Shown: positions 24,961-34,327, numbered from the stretch's first letter. The stretch: DNA of 64,000 nucleotides from Shinella zoogloeoides (GCF_033705735.1 NZ_CP131131.1:496001-560000), one strand, 5' to 3'. The notes: generated by a model not told the origin, from the letters alone. A program made the numbers and translations.

Positions 24961-25329
24961 ATGGACGAGCGTCAAGCCCTCACGTCGTTTGCGGCTCTAT
25001 CGCAGGAAACACGTCTCGCCATCGTTCGCACGCTGGTCGTCGCCGGACCGGATGGGCTGGCTGCCGGCTTCATTGCCGAGCGCATGGGCGTCTCGCCCTC
25101 GAATGTGTCTTTCCATCTTAAAGAGCTTGAGCGATCGGGCCTTATCACGCAGCGACGGGAATCCCGTTCGATCGTCTATAGTGCCAGCTACGATGCGCTG
25201 GCCGACCTCGTGAAATTCCTGATGGAGGACTGCTGCGCCGGCCATCCCATGATCCGCGAGGGTGTGCAGCGGCCCGATGGTTGCTGCAAGACGGATGTTG
25301 CCCGGAGCGAGGGCGACATCGTTGCGTAA
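24961..25329 (+). CDS. arsR: ArsR-family metalloid-responsive repressor (first)
   Basis: This 122-residue winged-helix repressor has the recognition region GVSPSNVSFHLKELERSGL followed by QRRESRSIVYSA, typical of ArsR. Cysteine pairs near the C-terminus (MEDCCAGHP and GCCKT) are likely As(III) ligands; C-terminal sites of this sort are known in several ArsR subclasses. It diverges from the broken DUF6428 gene and overlaps the start of a transporter gene, so it should repress both until arsenite is bound. Confidence 0.9.
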   Translation: MDERQALTSFAALSQETRLAIVRTLVVAGPDGLAAGFIAERMGVSPSNVSFHLKELERSGLITQRRESRSIVYSASYDALADLVKFLMEDCCAGHPMIREGVQRPDGCCKTDVARSEGDIVA

Positions 25330-26539
25330 TGCAAACGTTCCCGTTGGCATCGTCGCCGCGCTCGGCCTGACCCAGATCATCGGCTACGGCACCCTCTACT
25401 ATAGCTTCAGCATTCTGGCGCCCGGCATGGCGGCGGATCTCGGCATCACCGTCGCACAGGTGTTTGCTATCTTCTCCGCGTCACTCTTCGTCGGCGGTCT
25501 CTCGGCACCCTACATAGGTCGGCAGATGGATGGCGTCGGCGCATCGACCGTCATGGCGATTGGCTCGGTGCTGTCCGCCTTGACCTTGATCCTCTGCGCT
25601 TGGTCGCCATCGGTGGCGATCTTTGCACTGGCCATCGTCCTGTTGGAGATATCGTCCGGCATGGTCCAGTACCAAGCCGCTTTCGCGGCACTGGTCGAGG
25701 CCGATCCCCGGTCCGCATCGCGGAGCATTACCTATCTCACTCTGATCGCCGGTTTCGCCTCGACGATCTTCTGGCCGATTGCCACGGCGCTGCTCGGCTA
25801 TCTCTCGTGGCGGGAAATCTATCTCGTCTATGCCGGGCTCAATCTTGTTGTTTGCATGCCGTTCCACGTCTGGATCATGCGGAAGGGAAAGGTGGCTGCG
25901 GCCGGCGGACTAAGGCCGATGCGCGAGCCTGTCGTCGGGGCTGTTCCGCGCGAGCGTCGGCGCAGTGCGGTGATCGTCGTATCGGCTGCATTCGCGCTGC
26001 TCAGCTTCACCCTTGGCGCGATGCTGGCGCATATGGTGCCGATGCTCGGAACGCTCGGCTTCGGAAGCGCCGCCGTCGTCATCGGCTCGCTGTTCGGCCC
26101 GGCACAGGTTCTCAGTCGCCTTGTCAACATGATCTTCGGCACGCGGCTTTCCCCGCCGGGCCTTGCGGTTCTCTCCGCGGTCTTCATGGTGCTGAGCGTC
26201 GTCATTCTGGCGCTGTCCGGCAACTGGCTTCCCGGCGCGGTCGCCTTCTCGATCTGCCTCGGCCTCGGATCGGGCATCAACAGCATCGCACAGGGCAGCT
26301 TGCCGCTCTACCTGTTCGGCTCGGATGGATATGGCGCGCTCACTGGCAAGATGGCGGCGGCAAGGCTGGCTGCCGGCGCTGCGGCCCCCTTCGCCTTCGC
26401 CGCGACGATGGAGCAATTCGGTATAGTCGCATCGCTTATCCTGAGCGCAGCCCTCGGCTCTGTCGGCATAGTAGCCTTTGTTGCGGTCGCGACGGCGACC
26501 AAGCGGACGCTCGTCGCTGCCTCGACCCCCTTAAATTGA
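25322..26539 (+). CDS. MFS transporter linked to arsR
   Basis: This protein of about 405 residues has roughly twelve hydrophobic helices in two halves of the major facilitator fold. It begins near [23 protein letters not shown], quoted as motif [10 protein letters not shown]. The likely start is TTG 25322, which overlaps the arsR stop; no ATG is available nearby and a GTG start at 25262 would lie deep inside arsR. MFS proteins in this position of ars operons are thought to export arsenical species, but the substrate here is not established. It converges with arsH, and the two stops overlap by nine bases. Confidence 0.8.
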   Translation: MRNANVPVGIVAALGLTQIIGYGTLYYSFSILAPGMAADLGITVAQVFAIFSASLFVGGLSAPYIGRQMDGVGASTVMAIGSVLSALTLILCAWSPSVAIFALAIVLLEISSGMVQYQAAFAALVEADPRSASRSITYLTLIAGFASTIFWPIATALLGYLSWREIYLVYAGLNLVVCMPFHVWIMRKGKVAAAGGLRPMREPVVGAVPRERRRSAVIVVSAAFALLSFTLGAMLAHMVPMLGTLGFGSAAVVIGSLFGPAQVLSRLVNMIFGTRLSPPGLAVLSAVFMVLSVVILALSGNWLPGAVAFSICLGLGSGINSIAQGSLPLYLFGSDGYGALTGKMAAARLAAGAAAPFAFAATMEQFGIVASLILSAALGSVGIVAFVAVATATKRTLVAASTPLN

Positions 26540-27241
26540 ATGTAGCGATACGCGCCTATCAAGCTCGGCCGCCTGCTCTTTCCGCTCGCTGTAGCGGTCA
26601 GTGAGATAGGCGGAAGCATCGCGCGTAAGAAGGGTGAACTTCACCAGCTCCTCGCACACATCCACCACCCGGTCGTAATAGGACGAGGGCTTCATCCTGC
26701 CATCGGCGTCGAACTCCTGATAGGCTTTGGCGACCGAGGATTGGTTCGGGATGGTGATCATCCGCATCCAGCGGCCGAGAATGCGCATCTGGTTCACGGC
26801 ATTGAAGGACTGGCTGCCGCCCGAGACCTCCATAACGGCAAGCGTTTTGCCCTGCGTCGGTCGGACCGATCCGACAGAAAGCGGAATCCAGTCGATCTGA
26901 GATTTCATGATGCCGGTCATCGCGCCGTGGCGTTCGGGGCTCACCCAGACCTGCCCCTCCGACCATTGCGAAAGATCGCGCAATTCTTGCACCTTCGGAT
27001 GGCTCACCGGCGCTTCGTCAGGCAGCGGCAGACCCCTTGGATCAAACATGCGAACCTCACATCCGAGCCTTTCTAGCAGCCGGTGGGCCTCGAATGCGAG
27101 CAGGCGACTATAGGATACCTCGCGCAGTGAACCATAGAGGATCAGGATGCGCGGCCTGTGCATCGAGACTGTGGGACGCAGGGCGCCGAGATCGGTCGGG
27201 CGCAGGTGATCGCCTTGCAATGCTGGGAATGTATCAGGCAA
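26531..27241 (-). CDS. arsH: ArsH, NADPH-dependent FMN reductase / organoarsenical oxidase
   Basis: This flavoprotein of about 236 residues has the ArsH signature: the FMN phosphate loop [34 protein letters not shown] (motif [10 protein letters not shown]) and [15 protein letters not shown]. ArsH proteins oxidise trivalent organoarsenicals using NADPH. The TTG at 27241 is preferred as start because AGGAAGGA lies seven bases ahead of it and it overlaps the arsC stop; a GTG at 27274 would overlap arsC further. It is the last gene of the arsenic operon. Confidence 0.93.
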   Translation of the reverse strand: MPDTFPALQGDHLRPTDLGALRPTVSMHRPRILILYGSLREVSYSRLLAFEAHRLLERLGCEVRMFDPRGLPLPDEAPVSHPKVQELRDLSQWSEGQVWVSPERHGAMTGIMKSQIDWIPLSVGSVRPTQGKTLAVMEVSGGSQSFNAVNQMRILGRWMRMITIPNQSSVAKAYQEFDADGRMKPSSYYDRVVDVCEELVKFTLLTRDASAYLTDRYSERKEQAAELDRRVSLHSI

Positions 27242-27656
27242 TGCGCTTTCCTTCCTGATCGAGAACCGGTTCACCGTCCTCCTTGAAGAACGGCCCCTTG
27301 AAGGTATCTGGCAGGATGTCGAGGGCGACCTCGGACGGACGCGCGAGCCGGGTGCCGAGCGGTGTCACGACGAAGGGGCGATTGATCAGGATCGGTGTCG
27401 CGACCATCGCGTCGAGCAACTGGTTATCGGTTAGGTTCGGGTTGTCGAGGCCGAGCTCGGCATAGGGCGTGCCTTTCTCGCGAATGGCTTCTCGGACAGT
27501 CAGGCCGGCATCTGCGATCATCGTCTCAAGCTGCTCACGGGTCGGCGGATGCTGTAGATACTCGATGACGACGGGATCCATCCTGGCAGCACGGATCAGT
27601 CCCAGCGTGTTGCGGGACGTTCCGCAGGCGGGGTTATGGTAGATGGTAACGTCCAT
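27234..27656 (-). CDS. arsC: Glutaredoxin-coupled arsenate reductase
   Basis: This 140-residue protein reduces arsenate to arsenite using glutathione and glutaredoxin. The catalytic cysteine lies in [13 protein letters not shown], and the substrate-binding Arg in ILINRPFVV is conserved. The C-terminal region carries the expected DILP segment. It starts two bases after the acr3 stop and overlaps arsH. The operon also holds a second, unrelated arsenate reductase of the thioredoxin/phosphatase type. Confidence 0.94.
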   Translation of the reverse strand: MDVTIYHNPACGTSRNTLGLIRAARMDPVVIEYLQHPPTREQLETMIADAGLTVREAIREKGTPYAELGLDNPNLTDNQLLDAMVATPILINRPFVVTPLGTRLARPSEVALDILPDTFKGPFFKEDGEPVLDQEGKRIA

Positions 27657-27658
27657 GG

Positions 27659-28717
27659 TCAGTGCCTTTCGGTGACGGCAGTTCGGGAAACGGCAGGGGC
27701 GGCCTCGTACCAATTCTTCGAGCGGTTCACGATCCAGACGACCGACAGCATGACCGGCACTTCGATGAGAACCCCCACCACGGTGGCGAGCGCCGCGCCG
27801 GACTGGAAGCCGAACAGGCTGATGGCGGCGGCGACCGCAAGTTCGAAGAAATTGCTAGCGCCGATCAGGGCTGACGGGCCGGCAACGCAGTGCCGCTCGC
27901 CGGCCATCCGATTGAGCAGATAAGCGAGCCCGGAGTTCAGATAGACTTGGATCAGGATCGGCACGGCGAGCAGACCGATGACGGCGGGCTGCGCGATGAT
28001 CTGTTCTCCCTGAAAAGCGAAGAGCAGAACCAGCGTCGCGAGCAGCGCCACTAGTGAAATAGGCTGCAACCTTGCCAGCACGCCATCCAGTGCCCGCGTC
28101 GTTCCTTCAGCGGTCAGCCGGCGGCGGATGACCTGTGCGATAATGACGGGCACGACGATATAGAGAGCGACGGAGAGAACGAGCGTATCCCATGGCACGG
28201 TGATGGCGGATAGGCCGAGCAGCAGGCCAATGATCGGAGCAAAGGCGACGACCATAATGGCATCATTCAACGCGACCTGTGACAGCGTGAACAATGGCTC
28301 CCCGCGTGTCAGGTTGCTCCAGACGAACACCATAGCCGTGCAGGGAGCCGCGGCGAGAATGATCAGGCCGGCGATGTAGGAGTCGATCTGGTCTGCAGGC
28401 AGGTAGGGGCGGAACAACCAGCCGATGAACAGCCAACCGAGGACGGCCATAGAGAACGGCTTGACAGCCCAGTTGATGAACAAGGTCACGCCGATGCCGC
28501 GCCAATAGGTGCCGACCTGCGCCAGAGACCGGAAATCGATCTTGAGCAGCATCGGAATGATCATCAGCCAGATCAGGATCGCCACGGGGATGTTCACCTT
28601 GGCGACCTCGGCCGCGCCGATGATCTGAAAGAGACCGGGCATGACATGGCCGAGGGCAACACCGGCGATAATGCACAGGAACACCCAGATAGTCAGATAG
28701 CGCTCGAACGTGGACAT
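27659..28717 (-). CDS. acr3: Acr3-type arsenite efflux permease
   Basis: This inner-membrane carrier of about 352 residues has ten hydrophobic helices. The motif AAPCTAMVFVWSNLTRGEP contains the conserved cysteine of the Acr3 (BART superfamily) permeases, and GASNFFELAVAAAI is also typical. Acr3 extrudes arsenite produced by the arsenate reductases encoded on either side. ATG 28717 overlaps the upstream gene's stop by one base (TGATG). This is the export step of the operon. Confidence 0.94.
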   Translation of the reverse strand: MSTFERYLTIWVFLCIIAGVALGHVMPGLFQIIGAAEVAKVNIPVAILIWLMIIPMLLKIDFRSLAQVGTYWRGIGVTLFINWAVKPFSMAVLGWLFIGWLFRPYLPADQIDSYIAGLIILAAAPCTAMVFVWSNLTRGEPLFTLSQVALNDAIMVVAFAPIIGLLLGLSAITVPWDTLVLSVALYIVVPVIIAQVIRRRLTAEGTTRALDGVLARLQPISLVALLATLVLLFAFQGEQIIAQPAVIGLLAVPILIQVYLNSGLAYLLNRMAGERHCVAGPSALIGASNFFELAVAAAISLFGFQSGAALATVVGVLIEVPVMLSVVWIVNRSKNWYEAAPAVSRTAVTERH

Positions 28718-29244
28718 CAGGCGGACTTTCCCTGCGGCGATGTCGAACCTTCCATCGCACCGATCTGGCGAAGCTTCGTTTCGAGCGCCATGTGATCGAT
28801 GGACGTTAGCGGCAGACTGACGAACGCCGCGATCCGATTCTTGAGGAAACGGGCTGCCTGAGCGAAGGCACGCTGGATCTCGACTTCCGAGCCTACAGCG
28901 GCAGCAGGGTCCTCGACGCCCCAATGGGCGGTCATCGGATGGCCGATCCAGACTGGGCAAGCTTCGCCGGCGGCGCTGTCGCAGACGGTGAAGATGAAAT
29001 CCATCTGCGGCGCGCCGGGTTCTGCGAATACGTCCCAGCTCTTCGACGAGAAACCCGTCGATAAATAGCCCAACGCTTCCAGCTCCTTCAGGGCATGCGG
29101 ATTGACTTCGCCCTTCGGCTGGCTGCCGGCGGAGAAGGCTTTAAATCGTCCGCCGCCCTCCTTGTTGAGAATGGATTCGGCGAGAATAGAACGAGCGGAA
29201 TTGCCCGTGCAGAGGAACAGCACGTTGTAGGTCTTATCGGTCAT
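28717..29244 (-). CDS. arsC: Low-molecular-weight phosphatase-type arsenate reductase
   Basis: This 175-residue protein has the phosphatase loop near its N-terminus (VLFLCTGNSARSILAE, a C-X5-R motif). It also has the later Cys in FTVCDSAAGEACPVW that serves in the thioredoxin-linked cycle of this family. It reduces arsenate to arsenite. Having both this type and the glutaredoxin type in one operon gives two electron sources for the same step. The stop overlaps the acr3 start by one base. Confidence 0.92.
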   Translation of the reverse strand: MTDKTYNVLFLCTGNSARSILAESILNKEGGGRFKAFSAGSQPKGEVNPHALKELEALGYLSTGFSSKSWDVFAEPGAPQMDFIFTVCDSAAGEACPVWIGHPMTAHWGVEDPAAAVGSEVEIQRAFAQAARFLKNRIAAFVSLPLTSIDHMALETKLRQIGAMEGSTSPQGKSA

Positions 29245-29259
29245 GGTCGTGGTCCGTGG

Positions 29260-29700
29260 TTAGGTCAGCGGCCGGGTAAGCCTCATGATGGTCGCTGACG
29301 ATGGGCAAATGGAGGAAAGCTGGCGGGTCGCCAGCACGGCTGCGGGAACGCTGTCCCGCTGGATTTCAGAAAATCCGATGCGCGTGAAGAACGGTGCTGC
29401 ACTCGTCGTGGCAAGGAAGACGTCGCCGGCATGGTCGAGACCCGCCATCGCCCGCTCGACCAAAACGCTGCCCAGTCCTTGCCCCCGATAATCGGGAAGC
29501 ACGACAACCGAACGGAGGAAAAAGTCATCACCGCAGCGCTCGACACCGAGGAAACCGATAGCCCGGCCATCCGATGACTGCGCCCTGTAGAAGGTACGCC
29601 CCTGATCCTCGATGTCATCCGTTGGCAGATGCGCTTCCGTCAAGGCTGCCTTGAGGCCAGCGTCGTTGCCCTCAATTCGCTCCAACGTGATCGCGCTCAT
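29260..29700 (-). CDS. arsN2: ArsN2-like GNAT acetyltransferase
   Basis: This 146-residue protein has the GNAT acetyl-CoA motif (VVLPDYRGQGLGSVLVERA) and the closing FFTRIGF segment. Small GNAT proteins in this operon position are called ArsN2. Relatives of ArsN acetylate arsenicals that mimic amino acids, but the exact substrate of this one is unproven. The start ATG overlaps the arsR stop (ATGA). Confidence 0.85.
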   Translation of the reverse strand: MSAITLERIEGNDAGLKAALTEAHLPTDDIEDQGRTFYRAQSSDGRAIGFLGVERCGDDFFLRSVVVLPDYRGQGLGSVLVERAMAGLDHAGDVFLATTSAAPFFTRIGFSEIQRDSVPAAVLATRQLSSICPSSATIMRLTRPLT

Positions 29701-30050
29701 GACAGCTTCGCCTCTGTGGTGCAGCAGGGTGTCAACTCGGCGATGAGCGGAGCGCAAAGCTCCGTCGATCCACCGCAGCAGTCTTTGAGCAGGAACAGCG
29801 TCAACTCGCGCAAGCCATTGAGGTCTGCCCGGTAGATGATCGACCGGCTCTGCCGCTCGCTCGTAACCAAGCCTGCCCGCGAAAGCGTCGCGAGATGCGC
29901 CGACATGGTGTTTTGCGGCACGTCGATGAGGCGGGCCAACTCGCCGGCCGGTATGCCATCAGGCTCGCGCCGAACGAGGAGGCGGAAGGTCTCCAGTCGT
30001 GTGGTCTGTGCCAAGGCGCCGAGCGCCGCTATTGCTGCAATATTATCCAT
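29697..30050 (-). CDS. arsR: ArsR-family repressor (second), operon regulator
   Basis: This 117-residue ArsR protein has a helix-turn-helix reading VPQNTMSAHLATLSRAGLV and wing residues SERQSRSIIYRA. Cysteine pairs LLKDCCGG and LTPCCTTE near the C-terminus are candidate As(III) ligands, as in the other ArsR at 24961. It is the first gene of the six-gene arsenic operon. An inverted repeat starts two bases upstream of its start codon, so it should repress the whole operon. Confidence 0.92.
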   Translation of the reverse strand: MDNIAAIAALGALAQTTRLETFRLLVRREPDGIPAGELARLIDVPQNTMSAHLATLSRAGLVTSERQSRSIIYRADLNGLRELTLFLLKDCCGGSTELCAPLIAELTPCCTTEAKLS

Positions 30051-30051
30051 A

Positions 30052-30069
30052 CATCCAGAATAACGGATG
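30052..30069. promoter_or_regulatory. Candidate ars operon operator
   Basis: CATCC at 30052-30056 and GGATG at 30065-30069 form an inverted repeat with an 8-base AT-rich spacer, immediately upstream of arsR. Such a site fits an ArsR dimer. Its sequence differs from the site upstream of the first arsR, so the two repressors may not share targets. Confidence 0.5.
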
Positions 30070-30330
30070 CGTTAAAATTGTCAACCAAGTGTGGTTCCTG
30101 CGCTTCCAGTAAATGCTGGAAGCTTTTCCGATATTAAAATGGGGTGAGCGGATAGGGACGACAATGTGGCCCAGGTCCCCTGAGTGTCTTCAGGCCGGGT
30201 GTCGTGTGCTCTGTCCATTGTCGACCATAGCCCGCGGACCTTGATTCAAGTGCGTGTCGTCGACGGATTTTGTCCTGCGCCATTGCCTGTCAAAACTCTT
30301 CTGGTCGCACGTGCGGAAAAGCGGCGCCGG

Positions 30331-31119
30331 TCAGATGGCCAGTTGCTCGAAGGCTTTCGAGAGCATGTATCCTGCGACGACGAAGATGAGCAGGGCGAAG
30401 ACGGTGTTGAGTGCGCCCTTTCTAGCGGCGAGTTTTCGCGCGGCGAAGGCGCCCAGCAAGCCGCCGACAACGCCGCCACCGATAAAGACGATGGCGAGTC
30501 CCCAGTCAACCAGGCCTGAATAGGCATAGTTGAGGGAAGTCGTCAGGCCGAAGGCGGTGACAGCGAGGAGCGAGGAGCCGACGGCGGAGAGGATGGGCAT
30601 GCCGGTCGCGGTGATAAGGCCAGGCACGATGAGGAAGCCGCCGCCGATACCGAAGAAGCCGGAAAAGGCGCCGGTCAGTCCGCCGAAAGCGATCACCTTC
30701 GGGGCGTTCTCGCGGGAGCACTGCGCATTTGGGTCACCCTCCGCGCCGCGCCTTTTGAACATCAGCGCACCGACGACGAGCATCAGTAGGGCGAAAAGGA
30801 TCAGCAGGTGCTGCCCATCGATCATCTTGCCGATGGAGGAGCCGACAAGCGCGCCCGCGATCCCAGCGAGGCTGTAGAGACCCGCGCAGCGCCATTTGAC
30901 GTTGCCGAAGCGGGCATGCCCGAGAAGGTTGGCAAACGCGTTGACCGCGACTGCGAAGGCGCTGGTGCCGATGGCGAGATGCGGGTTGGGAACGCCGACC
31001 ATATAGACCATAAGGGGCACGGCGAGAATGGAGCCGCCGCCGCCGAACAGGCCGAGGGTAAAGCCGACAAGTCCGCCAGACAGCCCGCCGAGGCCGTATT
31101 GAATGGGTTCCAGAAGCAT
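30331..31119 (-). CDS. TSUP (TauE/SafE) family sulfur-compound permease
   Basis: This 262-residue membrane protein has about eight hydrophobic helices. The duplicated TSUP hallmark appears as GLFGGGGSILAVPLM in the first half and GFFGIGGGFLIVPGL in the second. TSUP proteins move sulfite, sulfonates, thiosulfate or related anions. It lies downstream of two YeeE/YedE proteins and a persulfide-dioxygenase-like enzyme on the same strand, so sulfite or thiosulfate export is the natural guess. About 260 bases between it and the ars operon hold nothing I recognise. Confidence 0.88.
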   Translation of the reverse strand: MLLEPIQYGLGGLSGGLVGFTLGLFGGGGSILAVPLMVYMVGVPNPHLAIGTSAFAVAVNAFANLLGHARFGNVKWRCAGLYSLAGIAGALVGSSIGKMIDGQHLLILFALLMLVVGALMFKRRGAEGDPNAQCSRENAPKVIAFGGLTGAFSGFFGIGGGFLIVPGLITATGMPILSAVGSSLLAVTAFGLTTSLNYAYSGLVDWGLAIVFIGGGVVGGLLGAFAARKLAARKGALNTVFALLIFVVAGYMLSKAFEQLAI

Positions 31120-31200
31120 GCCGCACCTTTCGCCGCGCGTTCAGGCGGCCTTGGTTCGGTGTGGTCGAAAAGTGTGCAAGGCGATGACCTTCTTTGCGGA

Positions 31201-31635
31201 TTATCGGATCACCGCTGCGGGGCGGCCGAGCGTCAAGCGATAGAGGATCATGCCGGCAAGCATGGCTGCGACGAACAGGGCAGCCTCCCAGCGCCCCGTC
31301 GTCAGGGCCGCAATGGCGGGGCCGGGGCAAAGGCCGACCAGTCCCCAGCCAAGTCCGAACATCACCGCGCCGCCGATCAGCGCCCGATCCACGCGGCCAT
31401 GTTCTGGAACGTAGAACCGATCGTCGAATGCCGGCGCATTTCGCCGCTTCCGGATCAGGTAGGCGAAGGAGGAAGGGATCAGTGCGCCGCCCATGACAAA
31501 GGCGAGCGAAGGGTCCCAATCGCCGGTGACATCAAGGAAAGCGAGGACGCGGGCGGGATTGATCATGTCCGACATGACGAGCCCCGCGCCGAAGAGGAGG
31601 CCGCTCAGGATCGCAGCAAGGGTTCTGGCGAACAT
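31201..31635 (-). CDS. YeeE/YedE-family (DUF6691) membrane protein, second half
   Basis: This 144-residue protein has four hydrophobic helices. Motifs GLLFGAGLVMSDMINPARVLAFLDV (motif GAGLVMSDM) and GLCPGPAIAAL are characteristic of the YeeE/YedE (thiosulfate-uptake-like) family. Larger relatives carry both halves in one chain; here the two halves are separate genes that overlap (TGATG). They probably work as a pair to move a reduced sulfur species. Confidence 0.87.
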   Translation of the reverse strand: MFARTLAAILSGLLFGAGLVMSDMINPARVLAFLDVTGDWDPSLAFVMGGALIPSSFAYLIRKRRNAPAFDDRFYVPEHGRVDRALIGGAVMFGLGWGLVGLCPGPAIAALTTGRWEAALFVAAMLAGMILYRLTLGRPAAVIR

Positions 31636-32066
31636 CAGACGATGCCTCCCAAGACATGGCGGACGGCGAAAACCGTGAGGGCGGCGACGGTCATGAAGAC
31701 CGATGTGGCGACCAGCGAGCGCTTCGACAGGCGTGCGAGGCCGCAGACGCCGTGACCGCTCGTACAGCCGGAGCCGAGGCGCGTACCGAAGCCGACGAGA
31801 AGACCGGCGACAATGAGCAGCGGCGCCGACGCGGGGAGGGCGATCTCGGCTTGCCGGAGGAAGGTCGAGGCAAGTGCCGTGCCAGCCAGAATGCCGCCGA
31901 GGAAGCCAAGGCCCAGTGTGCTGATGCCGGTGCCCGTGAGGCCGGCGGCCGATGCCGCAAGGCCCGAAATCCCAGCGATGCGGCCGGTCGTCAGCAGATA
32001 GAGGCCGGCCGAAAGGCCGATCAGCAGGCCGCCGGAAAGCGGCCAGAGGATGTTGAGGTCGGTCAT
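31635..32066 (-). CDS. YeeE/YedE-family membrane protein, first half
   Basis: This 143-residue protein has four hydrophobic helices and the family motif [23 protein letters not shown] (key part [10 protein letters not shown]). Its cysteines lie in the positions thought to handle sulfur transfer. It directly precedes the other half-protein, with overlapping stop and start. It begins four bases from the end of the persulfide-dioxygenase-like gene, so all are one transcription unit. Confidence 0.88.
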   Translation of the reverse strand: MTDLNILWPLSGGLLIGLSAGLYLLTTGRIAGISGLAASAAGLTGTGISTLGLGFLGGILAGTALASTFLRQAEIALPASAPLLIVAGLLVGFGTRLGSGCTSGHGVCGLARLSKRSLVATSVFMTVAALTVFAVRHVLGGIV

Positions 32067-32070
32067 GAGG

Positions 32071-33009
32071 TCACAGGACGTTGAGAGGGATCTTGAGATA
32101 CTGCACGCCATTGTCTTCGGCGGGCGGAAGCTGGCCGCCGCGCATATTGACCTGCACGGACGGTAGGATCAGCTTCGGCATGGCGAGCGTCGCGTCGCGC
32201 TCGGTACGCATCGTGTAGAAGTCGTCCTCGCTCACGCCCTCGTGGACATGGACATTGCCGGTCCGTTCTGCGCCGACGGTGGTCTCCCAGGCGTAGTGAT
32301 CGCGGCCGGGCGCCTTGTAGTCGTGGCACAGGAACATGCGTGCTTCATCTGGAAGCTTCATGAGGCGCCGGATCGAACGGTAGAGCTGGCGTGCGTCGCC
32401 GCCGGGGAAATCGCAGCGCGCTGTACCGTAGTCCGGCATGAACAGCGTGTCGCCGGGGAAGACGGCATCACCGATGACATAGGCCAGACAGGCGGGGGTG
32501 TGGCCAGGGACGTGAAGCACGGTCGCCTCCAGACTGCCGATCGAAAAGCGGTCGCCGTCGTTGAAAAGCTGGTCGAACTGGCTGCCGTCCCGCTGGAATT
32601 CGGTGCCGGCGTTGAAGATCTTTCCGAAGACCTGCTGCACGCGAACGATTTCGCGCCCGATGGCAAGTTGGCCGCCGAGTTCGGCCTGCAGCAGCGGCGC
32701 GGCGGAAAGGTGATCTGCATGGGCGTGGGTCTCGAGCAGCCAGTGCACTTCGAGACTTTCGGATTTTATGTAATCGATGAGCGCCTGGGCGGAAGCGCTC
32801 GTGGTGCGGCCCGAGGCCGGATCGTAGTCGAGCACGCTGTCGATGATGGCGCAGGCATTGGACTGCGGGTCGCGCACGACATGGCTGATCGTGAAGGTCT
32901 GCTTATCGAAGAACGATTTTACAACAGGGTGTTTTGTCGGATTTGCAAGGCCCGCTGCGGCCATGGCGCGGGCGTGATCGAGGGGGAAATCTGAAACGGT
33001 GCTTGGCAT
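32071..33009 (-). CDS. blh: Blh-like persulfide dioxygenase (metallo-beta-lactamase fold)
   Basis: This 312-residue enzyme has the metal-binding motif THAHADH, a second ligand in [16 protein letters not shown] and the segment [21 protein letters not shown]. These mark the ETHE1/Blh group, which oxidises glutathione persulfide to sulfite. In Agrobacterium and Xylella, blh is controlled by the persulfide sensor BigR. A BigR-like gene lies nearby, beyond a divergent peroxiredoxin. ATG 33009 was chosen because the conserved N-terminus starts there. It heads the minus-strand sulfur operon. Confidence 0.9.
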   Translation of the reverse strand: MPSTVSDFPLDHARAMAAAGLANPTKHPVVKSFFDKQTFTISHVVRDPQSNACAIIDSVLDYDPASGRTTSASAQALIDYIKSESLEVHWLLETHAHADHLSAAPLLQAELGGQLAIGREIVRVQQVFGKIFNAGTEFQRDGSQFDQLFNDGDRFSIGSLEATVLHVPGHTPACLAYVIGDAVFPGDTLFMPDYGTARCDFPGGDARQLYRSIRRLMKLPDEARMFLCHDYKAPGRDHYAWETTVGAERTGNVHVHEGVSEDDFYTMRTERDATLAMPKLILPSVQVNMRGGQLPPAEDNGVQYLKIPLNVL

Positions 33010-33019
33010 GGCTCGGGTT

Positions 33020-33070
33020 CTCCGTAGAGGGTGATTAATAGATATATATTTACAGTAATTATGCAAGTAT
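33020..33070. promoter_or_regulatory. AT-rich divergent promoter/operator of the sulfide module
   Basis: The 129-base gap between the divergent dioxygenase and peroxiredoxin genes contains an AT-rich core (TTAATAGATATATATTTACAG, roughly 33032-33052) in otherwise GC-rich DNA. BigR binds AT-rich inverted repeats over the blh promoter. This is the only likely site for it here, serving both directions. The exact operator cannot be fixed by eye. Confidence 0.45.
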
Positions 33071-33138
33071 GTATTTTGTGGAAATCGAAACCGACAGCCG
33101 TTATCACGGACGCCCGGCCTGCACCCAGGAATGCGATC

Positions 33139-33777
33139 ATGACGGAAACGAACACCCACTCAGCCCGCCCACCGCGTATCGACGAGGCTGCGCCCGGATT
33201 CGCCGCGCGGTCCACCGCAGGTCCTGTTACGCTGTCGGCCTTCCGTGGGCGCTGGCTGGTGTTCTTCTCGCACCCGGCGGATTTCACGCCGGTTTGCACC
33301 AGCGAATTCATCGCACTCGCGCGCGCGACACCGGAATTCGAGAAGCTCGACTGCGCTCTGCTCGGCCTTTCCGTGGATAGCCTTTATTCCCACATCGCCT
33401 GGCTACGCGACATCGAGGGACGCTTCGGCGTGAAGGTCACGTTCCCACTCGTCGAGGATAGCGCCATGGTGATCGCGCAGGCCTACGGCATGATCGACGG
33501 GACCGCACAAAGCAGCGCGACCGTCAGGGCGACCTATGTCATCGACCCGGACGGCATCGTGCGCGCGATCGTCTGGTATCCGATGAATGTCGGGCGCTCG
33601 GTCGATGAGCTTCTGCGCCTCGTTGCGGCCCTGCAAACGGCCGAGCGCGAGGAGGCCTCGACGCCCGAAGGGTGGCGACCAGGCGAGACTCTTCTCGAGC
33701 AGGTACCCCTTGCCAACGAGGACGATGGCGCTCTGCGTGCGGGCGAGGCCTGGTATTATCGGGAGAAGCGGGCATGA
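33139..33777 (+). CDS. Peroxiredoxin (AhpC/TSA, Prx6-like 1-Cys type)
   Basis: This 212-residue thiol peroxidase has the peroxidatic motif HPADFTPVCTSEF. A C-terminal half of the Prx6 kind (WYPMNVGRS, then TPEGWRPGE) makes it longer than typical 2-Cys enzymes. I see no obvious resolving cysteine. ATG 33139 follows AGGA with good spacing. It overlaps the BigR-like gene by four bases, so a persulfide sensor is co-expressed with a peroxidase that could reduce persulfides or peroxides. Confidence 0.9.
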   Translation: MTETNTHSARPPRIDEAAPGFAARSTAGPVTLSAFRGRWLVFFSHPADFTPVCTSEFIALARATPEFEKLDCALLGLSVDSLYSHIAWLRDIEGRFGVKVTFPLVEDSAMVIAQAYGMIDGTAQSSATVRATYVIDPDGIVRAIVWYPMNVGRSVDELLRLVAALQTAEREEASTPEGWRPGETLLEQVPLANEDDGALRAGEAWYYREKRA

Positions 33778-34190
33778 GTGGGGCAGCGAGCGTTTCGCTG
33801 GAAACGATGATCGCCAAGGCGCCGGAAGCGGCAGATTTCATGCGCCAGTTCAGCAACGCCAATCGTCTCATGCTGCTATGTCAGATCGCACGCGAGGAAA
33901 GCTCGGTCAGTGACATTCAAGAGGCGCTCGGCATCAAGCAGCCGGCGCTGTCCCAGCAATTGGCGGAGCTTCGGCAGGCCGGCCTTGTCAAGACACGCCG
34001 GGAATCGCGTCAGATCTACTATTCCATCGCCGATGGCCGTGCCGAGGCGGTTATGGGATTGCTGTTTGAGCTGTTCTGCGGCAGTGAGGCGCCCTCATCC
34101 GCCGGGCTCGCGGAACGGCGAGACGGCGCGCCGGCCCCGGATGTGCTCGGAGATGCGGCTCATTTCGCCCGCATCGTTACTTCGGAATAG
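33774..34190 (+). CDS. bigR: BigR/SqrR-like persulfide-sensing ArsR-family repressor
   Basis: This 138-residue ArsR-type protein has the helix-turn-helix GIKQPALSQQLAELRQAGLV and wing RRESRQIYYS. It has two cysteines, Cys36 (LMLLCQIA) and Cys102 (LFELFCGSE), at positions matching the pair that forms a disulfide or polysulfide bridge in BigR and SqrR. There is no cluster of vicinal cysteines like those in the ArsR proteins upstream, so it is a sulfur sensor rather than an arsenic sensor. It probably controls the divergent dioxygenase/transport operon and its own operon. Confidence 0.87.
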   Translation: MSGAASVSLETMIAKAPEAADFMRQFSNANRLMLLCQIAREESSVSDIQEALGIKQPALSQQLAELRQAGLVKTRRESRQIYYSIADGRAEAVMGLLFELFCGSEAPSSAGLAERRDGAPAPDVLGDAAHFARIVTSE

Positions 34191-34327
34191 CCTGTCGGGT
34201 TGTCGAGGGCGACCAGTCTATTTGACCCAGACCGGGTCGCATGGCGGCGGGTTGAGGCGTGGAGCCCGGCGGTCTTCTTCATGTGGCCGGGAGCGGTACG
34301 GCAACAGGCTGGTTCCGTCCATACCTT

